Source: Bradyrhizobium sp. CCGB12
GTDB taxonomy: Bacteria; Pseudomonadota; Alphaproteobacteria; Rhizobiales; Xanthobacteraceae
Assembly: GCF_024199845.1 (NCBI RefSeq)
Contig: NZ_JANADO010000001.1
Coordinates: forward strand, 4,464,001 to 4,528,000
Direction: 5' to 3'
Length of the DNA: 64,000 nt
The notes under the pieces were generated by a model. It made no database searches, was not told the DNA's origin, and saw only the letters and a program-made list of their open reading frames with translations. The translations under genes were made by a program, and so were the position numbers. Below are positions 47,111 through 55,491 of this stretch, piece by piece (positions within the stretch are counted from its first letter, which is position 1; every line of letters starts with the position of its first letter).

Positions 47111-48385
47111 ATGCTTGCCCCTACCCCCGCCTCGCCCGAATCCGTGGGCATGTCCAAAGCCGCGCTCGACCGCGTCGATGCGCATCTGAAGAGCCGGTAC
47201 ATCGATGCCGGCCGGTTCCCGGGCACGCAGCTCCTGGTCTACCGCCGCGGCAAGGTCGCGCACAGCTCGGTTCAAGGCTTTGCCGACGTCGAGCGCAAGG
47301 CGCCGGTCAAGGACGACACGATCTACCGCATCTATTCCATGACGAAACCGCTCACCAGCGTCGCCTTCATGATGCTGGTCGAGGCAGGCCTCGTCGCGAT
47401 CGACGAGCCCGTCGCCAAATACATTCCGGAATGGAAGGATCTCGGCGTGTTCGTCGCCGGGAACGCCCCGGCCTTCCTGACGCGGCCGCCGTCCCGGCCG
47501 ATGCTGATCGTCGACCTCCTGCGCCACACCGCTGGCCTCACCTACGGCTTCCAGCAGCGCTCCAATGTCGATGCCGCCTATCGCACCGAGAAGATCGGCG
47601 AGGTCGAGAAGTCGGGCACGCTCCAGACCATGATCGAGAGCCTGGCCAAGATCCCGCTGGAATTCTCGCCTGGCGATTCCTGGAACTACTCGGTCGCGAC
47701 CGACGTGGTGGGCTATCTCGTCGGCAAGATCTCCGGCATGCCCTTCGAGCAGTTCCTGAAGCAACGCATCCTCGATCCGCTCGGCATGACCGACACCGAT
47801 TTCCACGTGCCGGCCTCCAAGGCGCATCGGTTCGCGGCCTGCTATTCCGCCGATCCAGGCGGCGGAATGACATTCCATGCCGGCCAGCGGCGCGAGGGCC
47901 TGACGCTCCAGGACGATCCGGCGACGAGCTCATTTCTGTCGCCGCCCTCCTTCATCTCCGGTGGCGGCGGCCTCTGTTCGACGGTCGCCGATTATCTCAC
48001 CTTCTGCCGGGCGCTGCTCAACGGCGGCGAACTCGGCGGCGTCAGGCTGATCGGACCGAAGACATTGGCGCTGATGACGAGCAATCACATTCCGGGTGGC
48101 CGCGCGCTGCCGGAGGTGTCGCGCTCGCTGTTCTCGGAAGCGACCTATAACGGCATCGGCTTCGGTCTCGGCTTCGCCGTGACCATGCGTCCGGCGGAGA
48201 CGCTGATCGCCGGCAGTCCGGGTGAATACAATTGGGGCGGCGCGGCCACGACGTCGTTCTGGATCGACCCCGCTGAGGAGCTGATCACCATCTTCATGAC
48301 GCAGGTGCTGCCCTCGAGCGCCTACCCGATCCGGCGCGAGCTGCGCAGCATGGTCTACGCCGCGATCACCGAGAGCAACCTGTAA
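47111..48385 (+). CDS. Class C beta-lactamase-fold serine hydrolase (esterase type)
   Basis: 424 residues. The active site is IYSMTKPLTS (SxxK) at about residue 80; the second element is WNYSVATDVVGYL (Tyr) near 195. The third lactamase motif is not obvious and GGAATTSFWIDP near 380 may stand in for HTG. Relatives (EstB, LovD-like) hydrolyse esters. Start at 47111 has GGAGG five bases upstream. It is divergent from the dioxygenase. No signal peptide, so probably cytoplasmic. An esterase acting on an aromatic ester would fit, but that is inference. Confidence 0.85.
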   Translation: MLAPTPASPESVGMSKAALDRVDAHLKSRYIDAGRFPGTQLLVYRRGKVAHSSVQGFADVERKAPVKDDTIYRIYSMTKPLTSVAFMMLVEAGLVAIDEPVAKYIPEWKDLGVFVAGNAPAFLTRPPSRPMLIVDLLRHTAGLTYGFQQRSNVDAAYRTEKIGEVEKSGTLQTMIESLAKIPLEFSPGDSWNYSVATDVVGYLVGKISGMPFEQFLKQRILDPLGMTDTDFHVPASKAHRFAACYSADPGGGMTFHAGQRREGLTLQDDPATSSFLSPPSFISGGGGLCSTVADYLTFCRALLNGGELGGVRLIGPKTLALMTSNHIPGGRALPEVSRSLFSEATYNGIGFGLGFAVTMRPAETLIAGSPGEYNWGGAATTSFWIDPAEELITIFMTQVLPSSAYPIRRELRSMVYAAITESNL

Positions 48386-48394
48386 CCAGTCGCG

Positions 48395-48429
48395 GCGATC
48401 CCGCGGCCGTCCGTCGGCCGTGGGATCGC
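48395..48429. terminator. Bidirectional terminator between hydrolase and TRAP permease
   Basis: GCGATCCC and GGGATCGC pair, with GGCCG/CGGCC inside. It lies 9 bases past the hydrolase stop and close to the stop of the convergent TRAP gene. No T-tract. Confidence 0.6.
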
Positions 48430-48441
48430 ACGATCAGACCC

Positions 48442-49761
48442 TCACTTGAGCATCTCCGGCACGATCAGACGCGGCAAGAACAGCGACACGCTTGGCCAAA
48501 CGATGACCGCCGCCAGCACGAGCAGCATTGGGATCAACATGATCACCGTGTCCTTCAGGGCATAACGCAGCCGCACGCCGGCGATCGAACAGGCGATCAT
48601 GAGGCACAAGCCATAAGGTGGCGTAACCAGTCCGAAGGCCAGCGAGACGATGGAGATGATCGCGAACTGGACCGGATGGAGATCGACGGACCTGGCCAGC
48701 GGCTCCAGCACGGTGCCGACGATGACGATAGCCGGGATGGCGTCCAGGAAGCAGCCCACCACCAGAAAGCAGAAGGCGATGAAGAAGCCGGCCGTGACGG
48801 TGCCCATCCCCCATGTCGAGACGTTGGCCAGCAGCTCTTGCGGGATCTTGTAGTAGGCAAGGAGCCAGCCGAACGCACTTGCGGTGCCGACGCAGAACAG
48901 CGCCACGCCGGCAAGTCGCCCGGTGTCGAGCAAGGCCTTGTACAATTCGCGTATCCCCGTCTCGCGATAGAAGAACGCGGAGAGCGCGATGGAATAAAGC
49001 ACCGCGACGCAAGCCGACTCGGTCGCGGTGAACCAGCCGAGCAGGATGCCGCCAACGATGATGAAGGGAGTCATCATCGCCGGTATCGACTTCCAGATGG
49101 CGCATCGCATCTCGACCCAGCTCGCCTTCGGATAGGTCGGGTAGCCGCGGCGTACCGCGTAGACGTGCACCGTCGCCATCTGCGCGCCCGCGATCAGTAA
49201 GCCCGGCACGATGCCGGCCAGATACATCGCCGCAATCGAGGTCGAGATCAGCCCGCCCCACACGATCATGAGGATGGACGGTGGAATGATGACTGCAAGC
49301 ACCGCGGAAACCGCGGTGATGGCGATGGAGAACGAGAGGTCGTAGCCCTCCTTGGTCTGCGCATCGATGAAGATCTTGGACTGGCTCGCCGCATCGGCGG
49401 TGGAGGACCCCGAAATGCCGGCAAAGAACACCGACAGCACGACGTTGATCTGCGCCAGCGATCCCGGCCAGTGCCCGACCATCGAGCGCGACAGCGCCAC
49501 CAGGCGATCGGTGATGCCGCCGATGCTCATCAGGTTGGCCGTCAAGAGGAAGAACGGCACCGCGAGCAGGATGAATGAATTGTAGGCGTTGAAGGTCTCC
49601 TGCGCGAGCATCATCATCGAGAGATGAGGCTCGATCAGCAGGATCGGCACGCAGGCAAGGCCGAGCGCGAAGGCGACCGGCACCCGCACGATGAGCAGGC
49701 CGATGAAGACACCGAACAGCACCAACGCGGCCTGTCCAGCCGAAAGCACATTGCCACCCAT
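48442..49761 (-). CDS. dctM: TRAP transporter large permease, DctM-type (second system)
   Basis: 439 residues with about twelve helices. Motifs: VPFFLLTANLMSIGGITDRL, AGISGSSTADAASQSK and GLVTPPYGLCLM. Same complex as the DctQ and DctP genes just upstream. Its ATG overlaps the DctQ stop by one base (TAATG), so translation is coupled. The cargo is unknown; the dioxygenase and esterase across the terminator hint at aromatic acids without proof. Confidence 0.92.
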   Translation of the reverse strand: MGGNVLSAGQAALVLFGVFIGLLIVRVPVAFALGLACVPILLIEPHLSMMMLAQETFNAYNSFILLAVPFFLLTANLMSIGGITDRLVALSRSMVGHWPGSLAQINVVLSVFFAGISGSSTADAASQSKIFIDAQTKEGYDLSFSIAITAVSAVLAVIIPPSILMIVWGGLISTSIAAMYLAGIVPGLLIAGAQMATVHVYAVRRGYPTYPKASWVEMRCAIWKSIPAMMTPFIIVGGILLGWFTATESACVAVLYSIALSAFFYRETGIRELYKALLDTGRLAGVALFCVGTASAFGWLLAYYKIPQELLANVSTWGMGTVTAGFFIAFCFLVVGCFLDAIPAIVIVGTVLEPLARSVDLHPVQFAIISIVSLAFGLVTPPYGLCLMIACSIAGVRLRYALKDTVIMLIPMLLVLAAVIVWPSVSLFLPRLIVPEMLK

Positions 49762-50273
49762 TACTTTGCCCCAATCAGAACGCGCACTTCATCGATGATC
49801 TGTTCACCCGCAAAGACGATCCACGTCACGCCGGCCACAGGCCAGGCGACGTGAATCAGCCAAAGCGGCAGATCGGCCAGCTCCGAGGTTCTGTTCCAGG
49901 CAAAGCGGGTGAACTCGATGCCCGCCGAAACGAACACCAGTGCCAGCGCCAGCACGCCGAGCCGCGCCAGGATCCGCACCGCAGCCTCCGACCGCCGCGA
50001 CAAATCGGGCCACACGTCGACCTCGAAATGCTGGGCTTCCCGCACACCGACCATGGCGCCGATCATGATCGTCCAGATAAACAGGAATCGCGCCATTTCC
50101 TCCGTCCAGATGTAGGACGGGATCAAGGGCGTGTAGCGCGAGACGATCTGCAGCGTGACCGGAACAACCAGGATGCCGACGCAGGCGGCCAGCAGGATTT
50201 CCAGCAATTTCGCATAGGCCGCCGTGACGCGACGCCACAGCGACGGTGTGGACGGGACGGGCATTTCAGACAT
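49761..50273 (-). CDS. dctQ: TRAP transporter small permease, DctQ-type (second system)
   Basis: 170 residues, four helices with YIWTEEMARFLFIWTIMIGAMVGVRE typical of DctQ. It bridges the binding protein and DctM. A hairpin separates it from the binding-protein gene 82 bases upstream. Confidence 0.9.
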   Translation of the reverse strand: MSEMPVPSTPSLWRRVTAAYAKLLEILLAACVGILVVPVTLQIVSRYTPLIPSYIWTEEMARFLFIWTIMIGAMVGVREAQHFEVDVWPDLSRRSEAAVRILARLGVLALALVFVSAGIEFTRFAWNRTSELADLPLWLIHVAWPVAGVTWIVFAGEQIIDEVRVLIGAK

Positions 50274-50304
50274 TGGGGCTCCGTGCGCAGCTCATCCGCC
50301 ACGT

Positions 50305-50330
50305 CCGGGCAGGAAGCGGGGCCTGCCCGG
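50305..50330 (-). terminator. Intercistronic hairpin between second-system dctP and dctQ
   Basis: CCGGGCAGG and CCTGCCCGG, nine paired bases and an eight-base loop. It stands just past the binding-protein stop, as with nrtA, and may raise the binding-protein message over the permeases. Confidence 0.6.
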
Positions 50331-50355
50331 AATGCTGTCGGCGGACAGAGCGACC

Positions 50356-51354
50356 TCAGACGACGTTGATCTTCTCGAAAATGCCTTCCGCACCGATTTC
50401 CTTGGCGTAGGAGGCCATCACGGGGTCGGCGAGCTTCTTCATGGCGTCCCGCTCCTCGAAGGGAACGCGCTTGAGTTTGCCGGCCTTCTCGAGCGTGTCG
50501 AGCTTGACGACCTCTTCGCTCGACTCGAGTTGACGGCCGTAATCGCCGGCCTCCTTGCCGGCCTTCATGATCGCGTCCTGCAGATCCTTCGGCAAGGTCT
50601 TCAGCGTCTTCACGGAGAAGCAGATCGGCCGGATCGACACGGCGTGCTGGGTCAGATTGAGATGCGGGGCCACTTCGTAGAACTTCATCGCCTCGACGCC
50701 GGCCGCCTCGTTTTCGCCGGCCGATATCACGCCATTCTGGATCGCGTTGTAGATTTCGTTATAGGCGATCACGGTCGGGCTCATGCCGACGGCCGCAAAG
50801 GTCTTCGACCAGATCGGCGCGCCCTGCACGCGAACCTTGAGCCCCTTGAGATCGGCGAGATTCTTGAGCGGCTTGTTGGCGAAGATGTTGCGGATGCCGC
50901 CGCCGGAATAACCGATCAGAACGACCTCGGCTTTCGTCGCGACTTCATCGGCGATCGGCGCCAGGATATTGGCCTCGACGACCTTGTTCATGTGCTCGAT
51001 GCCCTTGAACACGAAGGGGGCATCGATGAACGGGGCCGCCTTGGCGAAGGTCGACATGTGGGCCGGCGAGACGATGCCGTAATCGACGGCCTTGCCCTGC
51101 GACATGTACTCGAAATACTGCTTCTCGAGGCCGAGCGAGGAGTTCTTGTGCAGCGTGAAATTGACGGGCTTGCCGTAGTACTTCTTCACCAGCTCCTCGA
51201 ACCGGATCAGCGCCCGATTGAAGGCATGGTCGTCGTTGAACTGGACCGCGCCGTTCAGCGTGATCGGCGCTTGTGCCCTGAGGATCGATGGCATGCCGAT
51301 CGTGGCCGCCGCAGTGGTCGCACCGATACCAGCGAGAAATGACCTTCGCTTCAT
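50356..51354 (-). CDS. dctP: TRAP transporter substrate-binding protein, DctP-type (second system)
   Basis: 332 residues. A leader starting MKRRSFLAGIGATTAAATIG, with two arginines before a hydrophobic stretch, looks Tat-type; cleavage near LRAQAP. Mature motifs: KNSSLGLEKQYFEYMSQGK, the carboxylate strand LKVRVQGAPIWS, and YNEIYNAIQNGVISAGENEAA. Ribosome site AGGGAGGGGAGACG before the ATG. It leads the dctPQM operon. Unlike many family members it has no neighbour enzyme in the operon. Confidence 0.92.
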   Translation of the reverse strand: MKRRSFLAGIGATTAAATIGMPSILRAQAPITLNGAVQFNDDHAFNRALIRFEELVKKYYGKPVNFTLHKNSSLGLEKQYFEYMSQGKAVDYGIVSPAHMSTFAKAAPFIDAPFVFKGIEHMNKVVEANILAPIADEVATKAEVVLIGYSGGGIRNIFANKPLKNLADLKGLKVRVQGAPIWSKTFAAVGMSPTVIAYNEIYNAIQNGVISAGENEAAGVEAMKFYEVAPHLNLTQHAVSIRPICFSVKTLKTLPKDLQDAIMKAGKEAGDYGRQLESSEEVVKLDTLEKAGKLKRVPFEERDAMKKLADPVMASYAKEIGAEGIFEKINVV

Positions 51355-51593
51355 CGTCTCCCCTCCCTATGATGCTCCGCCCCTGTCGCCGGGACGTGAG
51401 CGCAGCCGGTATGCGGCTTGCGAGAGAGAAGCGTATGAAAATCGCCGTCGATACGAAAGTCATTTCGCGCGTGCTGGAGGTACTCTTCGTCGCAGGGCTA
51501 CCCCTGCATCACCTGCACCTGCTGCACTGCAACTCGCGCTCCTGCCGGGGTGAGGCAGGCCGCGAGGACGACCTGCCTCGCTCGTCGGAAACG

Positions 51594-51630
51594 AAAAATC
51601 CTGGGGTCTGTGCGCTGCACGCACAGACCC
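51594..51630 (-). terminator. Rho-independent terminator of the small secreted/membrane-protein operon
   Basis: GGGTCTGTGCG and CGCACAGACCC form a perfect 11-base stem with a CTGCA loop (51604-51630). On the minus strand TTTTT follows after five bases. It lies 20 bases past the 26-residue gene. Confidence 0.85.
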
Positions 51631-51650
51631 TCTCGTCTTCCGCGACAGGC

Positions 51651-51731
51651 CTAGTGCATGTGACCAATCAGATAAACGCCGCCACCGACCAGAATGATCG
51701 CAGGCACGGCCCATAGGATAAGTACTGGCAT
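51651..51731 (-). CDS. 26-residue single-helix membrane peptide
   Basis: ATG to TAG encodes MPVLILWAVPAIILVGGGVY then LIGHMH. Too short for usual gene calls, but AGGGAGA lies seven bases before the ATG, the stop of the upstream secreted-protein gene is ten bases away, and a perfect terminator follows. The sequence is one hydrophobic helix with a polar end. Function unknown; small membrane peptides often regulate a partner in the membrane. Confidence 0.65.
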   Translation of the reverse strand: MPVLILWAVPAIILVGGGVYLIGHMH

Positions 51732-51741
51732 CACGTTCTCC

Positions 51742-51975
51742 CTAGTTCGACGTGCAGACCTTCACGGTCTTCATGCTGCTCTCGGCTTCGGTGCGCGTCT
51801 TGTAGATCGTGCCCGCCGGGCTGACGACGGTCATGGACGTGTCCATCGGCTTCTTGTCGACGATGGTGCACTTCTTGGTCTTGACGTCCTGGACGACGTA
51901 GAACTCGTCCGCCGCAAACGCCGGCAGGGATAATGCAGCAAGCATCACGGCTGTGGTCGCTATTCTCAGCTTCAT
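51742..51975 (-). CDS. Small secreted protein of unknown function
   Basis: 77 residues. Signal peptide KLRIATTAVMLAALSLPAFA, then mature ADEFYVVQDVKTKKCTIVDKKP with two cysteines (TKKCTIV and VKVCTSN) that could pair. The ATG at 51975 has GGAGGAGG. Seen often in Bradyrhizobium; no role known. Probably shares a message with the 26-residue peptide. Confidence 0.75.
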   Translation of the reverse strand: MKLRIATTAVMLAALSLPAFAADEFYVVQDVKTKKCTIVDKKPMDTSMTVVSPAGTIYKTRTEAESSMKTVKVCTSN

Positions 51976-52111
51976 TTTTTCCTCCTCCAATCACCGGGCT
52001 CGCCGCCCGGCCGATTCACAAACGGGAAAAAATGGCAATTTGTTCCTATCCGTCGGGAACGCCGCCCAGGATGAGCTGTTGGTGCGGCGCAGGTTCCGAG
52101 AGGAGGACTAG

Positions 52112-52456
52112 ATGAAAAGGCTGTCTCTGCTATCCGCCACGGCGGTGCTGATTTCGACCGGCGCTTTCGCGCAATCCACCGTGGTGACCACCACCGGAAC
52201 CGGCCACGCAGCCGCCGTGCAGATCGAGCCCGAGTACCGGACCAGGATCAAATCCTACGTCACCGAGCAACGCGTCCGCCCGGTCACGACGAAGCAGAAG
52301 ATCATTGTCGGGGCGGCGGTCCCGGGCGACGTGGAGCTCGAGTCCGTTCCGGCGGATTGGGGCCCGTCGCTGACAAAGTACCGCTACGTCTACTCCGGCG
52401 ATCGCGTGATGCTCGTTGATCCCGGCTCACGCATGGTCGTGCAGGAAATCGATTGA
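52112..52456 (+). CDS. DUF1236 domain secreted protein
   Basis: 114 residues. Signal peptide KRLSLLSATAVLISTGAFAQ; the C-terminal part KYRYVYSGDRVMLVDPGSRM matches DUF1236, an envelope family common in rhizobia, often in several copies per protein. ATG after GAGAGGAGGAC. Divergent from the small secreted-protein gene at 51975 with a 136-base gap. Confidence 0.82.
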   Translation: MKRLSLLSATAVLISTGAFAQSTVVTTTGTGHAAAVQIEPEYRTRIKSYVTEQRVRPVTTKQKIIVGAAVPGDVELESVPADWGPSLTKYRYVYSGDRVMLVDPGSRMVVQEID

Positions 52457-52512
52457 TCAGGACGCGACGGACGGCTGCCTCGACGGCGGCCGCCCTCCCG
52501 GAGTTGACCAGC

Positions 52513-52605
52513 ATGACACCGCATCGAGAAGCGCGGATCGTGGGGCTCAGCCTGGCGGCCGTCTACGCCGTGTGCCTGTTGCTGACTGCGATCAGCATGA
52601 GCTAA
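52513..52605 (+). CDS. 30-residue membrane peptide
   Basis: Encodes MTPHREARIVGLSLAAVYAV then CLLLTAISMS: a short basic start followed by one hydrophobic helix. GGAG lies about ten bases before the ATG. It follows the DUF1236 gene by 56 bases. No relative is known to me. Confidence 0.45.
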   Translation: MTPHREARIVGLSLAAVYAVCLLLTAISMS

Positions 52606-52752
52606 CGTGCAGGCATCACCGGCTGCACTGCAATATCCCGTTCCCGGGCTGCCCGCGGGCGCCGAAAATCGTGGCGCCGCGCAACGCCTGCCCGTATGGT
52701 CTTCCCAAAATCATAATCCGGCGCCACGGCGCTGGAACTGGGACGCCTGCGT

Positions 52753-54261
52753 TTGTCGAAGCTCACCCTGCCGGTCCGGCTCGCTCTCCTGGTAGCGGGA
52801 ACGATGTTGCCGCTGATCGTCTTTGCCGTCGGCCTTGCCTACTCCAATTATCGTCAGGACCGCAGCGACGCGACGCGCCGGGTGCTGGAGACGGTGCGGA
52901 GCATGCGGCTCGTGCTTGATTCCGAGGTGCAGCGGATGACCGGCGGCTTGCAGGTGCTCGCACTCAGCGACTCCCTGCAGAGCGGCGACTTCGACGGCTT
53001 CCGCCGCGTGGCGGCCGGCTTCATCAGCCAGTATGGGGAGGATACCGTCCTGCTGCTGTCCGACAGGTCCGGCCAACAGCTGTTTTCGACCGTCACGACC
53101 GAAACGGCGAACCTGCCATCGCGCAACAATCGAGAAATCGTCGAGCGCGTTTTTACAAGCAAGACGCCGCAATATTCCGACCTGTTCGTCGGGTCGACCA
53201 AGAAACAGCCGATCGTGACCGTCGAGGTCCCGGTGCTGCGCGATGGCAAAGTCGCCTATGCACTCTCCTTCAGTCCACCGATCGCGATATTCCAGAAACT
53301 GGTCGAGCAGCAGAGGCCAAACAACCAATGGACGGTATCGCTGCTGGACACCAAGGCTCGCGTGTTCGCGCGCGCACCCAACCCTGCCGAGACGTTCGGT
53401 AAGCAAGCTTCCGGTGCACTCTACGATGCGATGTCCCGCAGTCCGGAGGCCGCCCTTTCGAGCGTTTCGCTCGACGGCGTCGCGCTGTCCTCCGCTTTTA
53501 CCAGATCGCAGCTGACCGGCTGGGCGGTCGTGGCCGGTGTCGCCGAGAGTTCGCTGATCGCACCGCTCTGGCGCGACATCGCGATCACCAGCCTGATCGG
53601 CGGCATCCTCCTGCTGACCGGACTGACCTTTGCAGTCAGGATGGCGACCACGATCGCGCGCGGCGAGATGCTGCACAATCTCCTGATCGAGGAGCTCAAC
53701 CATCGCGTCAAGAACACGCTTGCCCTGATGCAGGCGATCGCGGTTCAGACCTTCCGCAGCGCCAGCCGTGACGAGCGGACGAAGTTCGAGGGGCGGCTCG
53801 GCGCGCTGGCCGAAGCGCATAATCTCCTGAGCCAGGAGAAATGGGCCGGCTCGGAACTGAGAGACGTCATTGCCCGCGCGCTTCAGCCGTTCCTGCTGAG
53901 CAATCCCGATCGCATCCGCATGGCCGGTCCCGCCGTGCCGCTGTCGCCGCGGCTCGCCGTGGTGCTGTCGATGATCGTGCACGAGATCGCCACCAACGCC
54001 GCGAAATACGGCGCGCTGTCCAACGAGACCGGCCGTGTGACGCTGGAATGGGAGGTCATCGCAGATACGCCCAAGTCGCGGCTGCGGCTGATCTGGACCG
54101 AGATCGGCGGACCGCCGGTGACGGCGCCGGTGCAGCGCGGCTTCGGCTCGCGCCTGATCGAGCGCAGCGCGCGCGATCAGCTCGGCGGTGAGGCAACGGT
54201 CGACTTCCTGCCGCGCGGCGTCGTCTGCACGGTGATTTGCACGCTGGACGAGGCGCGATGA
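52753..54261 (+). CDS. HWE-family sensor histidine kinase
   Basis: 502 residues from a TTG, the only start in frame near the first helix. A transmembrane helix LALLVAGTMLPLIVFAVGLAY precedes a periplasmic sensor of about 240 residues, a second helix ITSLIGGILLLTGLTFAV, then the phosphoacceptor EELNHRVKNTLALMQAIA, and the HWE ATPase with HEIATNAAKYGALSNE and LIWTEIGGP. HWE kinases are common in Rhizobiales. No response regulator is next door. Sensor ligand unknown. Confidence 0.88.
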   Translation: MSKLTLPVRLALLVAGTMLPLIVFAVGLAYSNYRQDRSDATRRVLETVRSMRLVLDSEVQRMTGGLQVLALSDSLQSGDFDGFRRVAAGFISQYGEDTVLLLSDRSGQQLFSTVTTETANLPSRNNREIVERVFTSKTPQYSDLFVGSTKKQPIVTVEVPVLRDGKVAYALSFSPPIAIFQKLVEQQRPNNQWTVSLLDTKARVFARAPNPAETFGKQASGALYDAMSRSPEAALSSVSLDGVALSSAFTRSQLTGWAVVAGVAESSLIAPLWRDIAITSLIGGILLLTGLTFAVRMATTIARGEMLHNLLIEELNHRVKNTLALMQAIAVQTFRSASRDERTKFEGRLGALAEAHNLLSQEKWAGSELRDVIARALQPFLLSNPDRIRMAGPAVPLSPRLAVVLSMIVHEIATNAAKYGALSNETGRVTLEWEVIADTPKSRLRLIWTEIGGPPVTAPVQRGFGSRLIERSARDQLGGEATVDFLPRGVVCTVICTLDEAR

Positions 54262-54283
54262 ACGGACGAGAAGGATACCGACC

Positions 54284-55417
54284 ATGAAGATCACCCATGT
54301 GCGCACCCACATCCTCGAAGCAAAGCTCTCGCAGCCGTTCGCCTATTCGCGCGCCTGGTACGACACACGCACCGCCATGCTGGTCGAAATCGAGACCGAT
54401 GCGGGCCTGACCGGATGGGGCGAATGCTACGGGCCGGCCCGGATGACCGCAGCCGTCGTGCAAAATGTCGCGCCATGGCTGATCGGCCAGGATCCGCTGC
54501 CCACCGACGTACTATGGCAGATGGTCTACGCACGCCTGCGCGATCACGGCCAGAAGGGCGTCGTGATCCAGGGTCTGAGCGGCATCGACATCGCGCTGTG
54601 GGACATCAAGGGCAAGCATTTTGGCGTGCCTGCGCATCAGCTGCTCGGCGGCGCGGCGCGTAAAGACGTGCAGGCCTATGCGACCGGTCTCTACCGGCGC
54701 AAGTCGGGCGATCCACTCAAATATCTGCCGGAAGAAGCCGCCGGCTATGTTGCGGAGGGTTTTCGCGCCGTGAAGCTGAAAGTCGGCTTCGGCCTCGCCG
54801 AGGATGCCGCGGTCACGCGCGCGGTGCGCGAGGCGATCGGCCCCGATGTTGCGCTGATGGTCGATGCGAACCACGCCTACGACGCCGTCGCCGCGATCCG
54901 GCTCGGCCGCATGATCGAGCCCTACGACATCGACTGGTTCGAGGAGCCGGTGCCGCCCGAGGACGTCGCCGGATATCGCGCGGTGAAATCCGCGCTGACA
55001 ATTCCGATCGCCGGCGGCGAGTGCGAGTTCACCCGCTTCGGCTTCCGCGACCTGTTCGCCTCCCATGCGCTCGACATCGCCCAGCCCGACACCTGCGCCG
55101 CCGGCGGCCTCACGGAATGCAAGAAGATCGCCGACATGAGCGAAGCGTTCGGCATCCGCTACAATCCGCACGTCTGGGGCACCGGGGTTGCGATCGCCGC
55201 CTCGCTCCAGCTCCTTGCCGTGCTGCCCTCGCACACGCCAGCCTTGCTGGCGCCGCTCGCGCCATTGCTCGAATTCGACCGCACCGAGCATCCGATCCGG
55301 CAGGCGGTTTTGAAGGCGCCGATCGAGCATGCGAATGGAGTCGTGCGCGTGCCCGACGGCCCGGGACTCGGGATCGAGATCGACCGCAAGGCGCTGGCGC
55401 GGTTCGCGGCGAGTTAA
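54284..55417 (+). CDS. Enolase-superfamily enzyme, mandelate racemase/muconate lactonising subgroup
   Basis: 377 residues. The capping domain is followed by the barrel: KAVKLKVGFG-like lysines (VKLKVGF), metal ligands Asp in MVDANHAYD, Glu in IDWFEEPVPPED and Glu in IAGGECEFTRFG, and the base His in IRYNPHVWGTGVA. This KxK with His matches the mandelate racemase subgroup, which handles sugar acids or hydroxy acids. Start ATG after GAAGGA. It follows the kinase by 22 bases but probably serves metabolism. Substrate not inferable. Confidence 0.88.
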   Translation: MKITHVRTHILEAKLSQPFAYSRAWYDTRTAMLVEIETDAGLTGWGECYGPARMTAAVVQNVAPWLIGQDPLPTDVLWQMVYARLRDHGQKGVVIQGLSGIDIALWDIKGKHFGVPAHQLLGGAARKDVQAYATGLYRRKSGDPLKYLPEEAAGYVAEGFRAVKLKVGFGLAEDAAVTRAVREAIGPDVALMVDANHAYDAVAAIRLGRMIEPYDIDWFEEPVPPEDVAGYRAVKSALTIPIAGGECEFTRFGFRDLFASHALDIAQPDTCAAGGLTECKKIADMSEAFGIRYNPHVWGTGVAIAASLQLLAVLPSHTPALLAPLAPLLEFDRTEHPIRQAVLKAPIEHANGVVRVPDGPGLGIEIDRKALARFAAS

Positions 55418-55491
55418 GTTAAGTGGGCCCGTACAATCGACACTCATGAGGTGGGCCACGTCGTGGCCCACCTCCTTCGTGCGACCAGCGC

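Noticed and set aside
51288..51716. Plus-strand frame of 142 codons upstream of the second DctP
   Set aside because: It covers the DctP start, a terminator stem and part of the 26-residue gene, and looks like chance.
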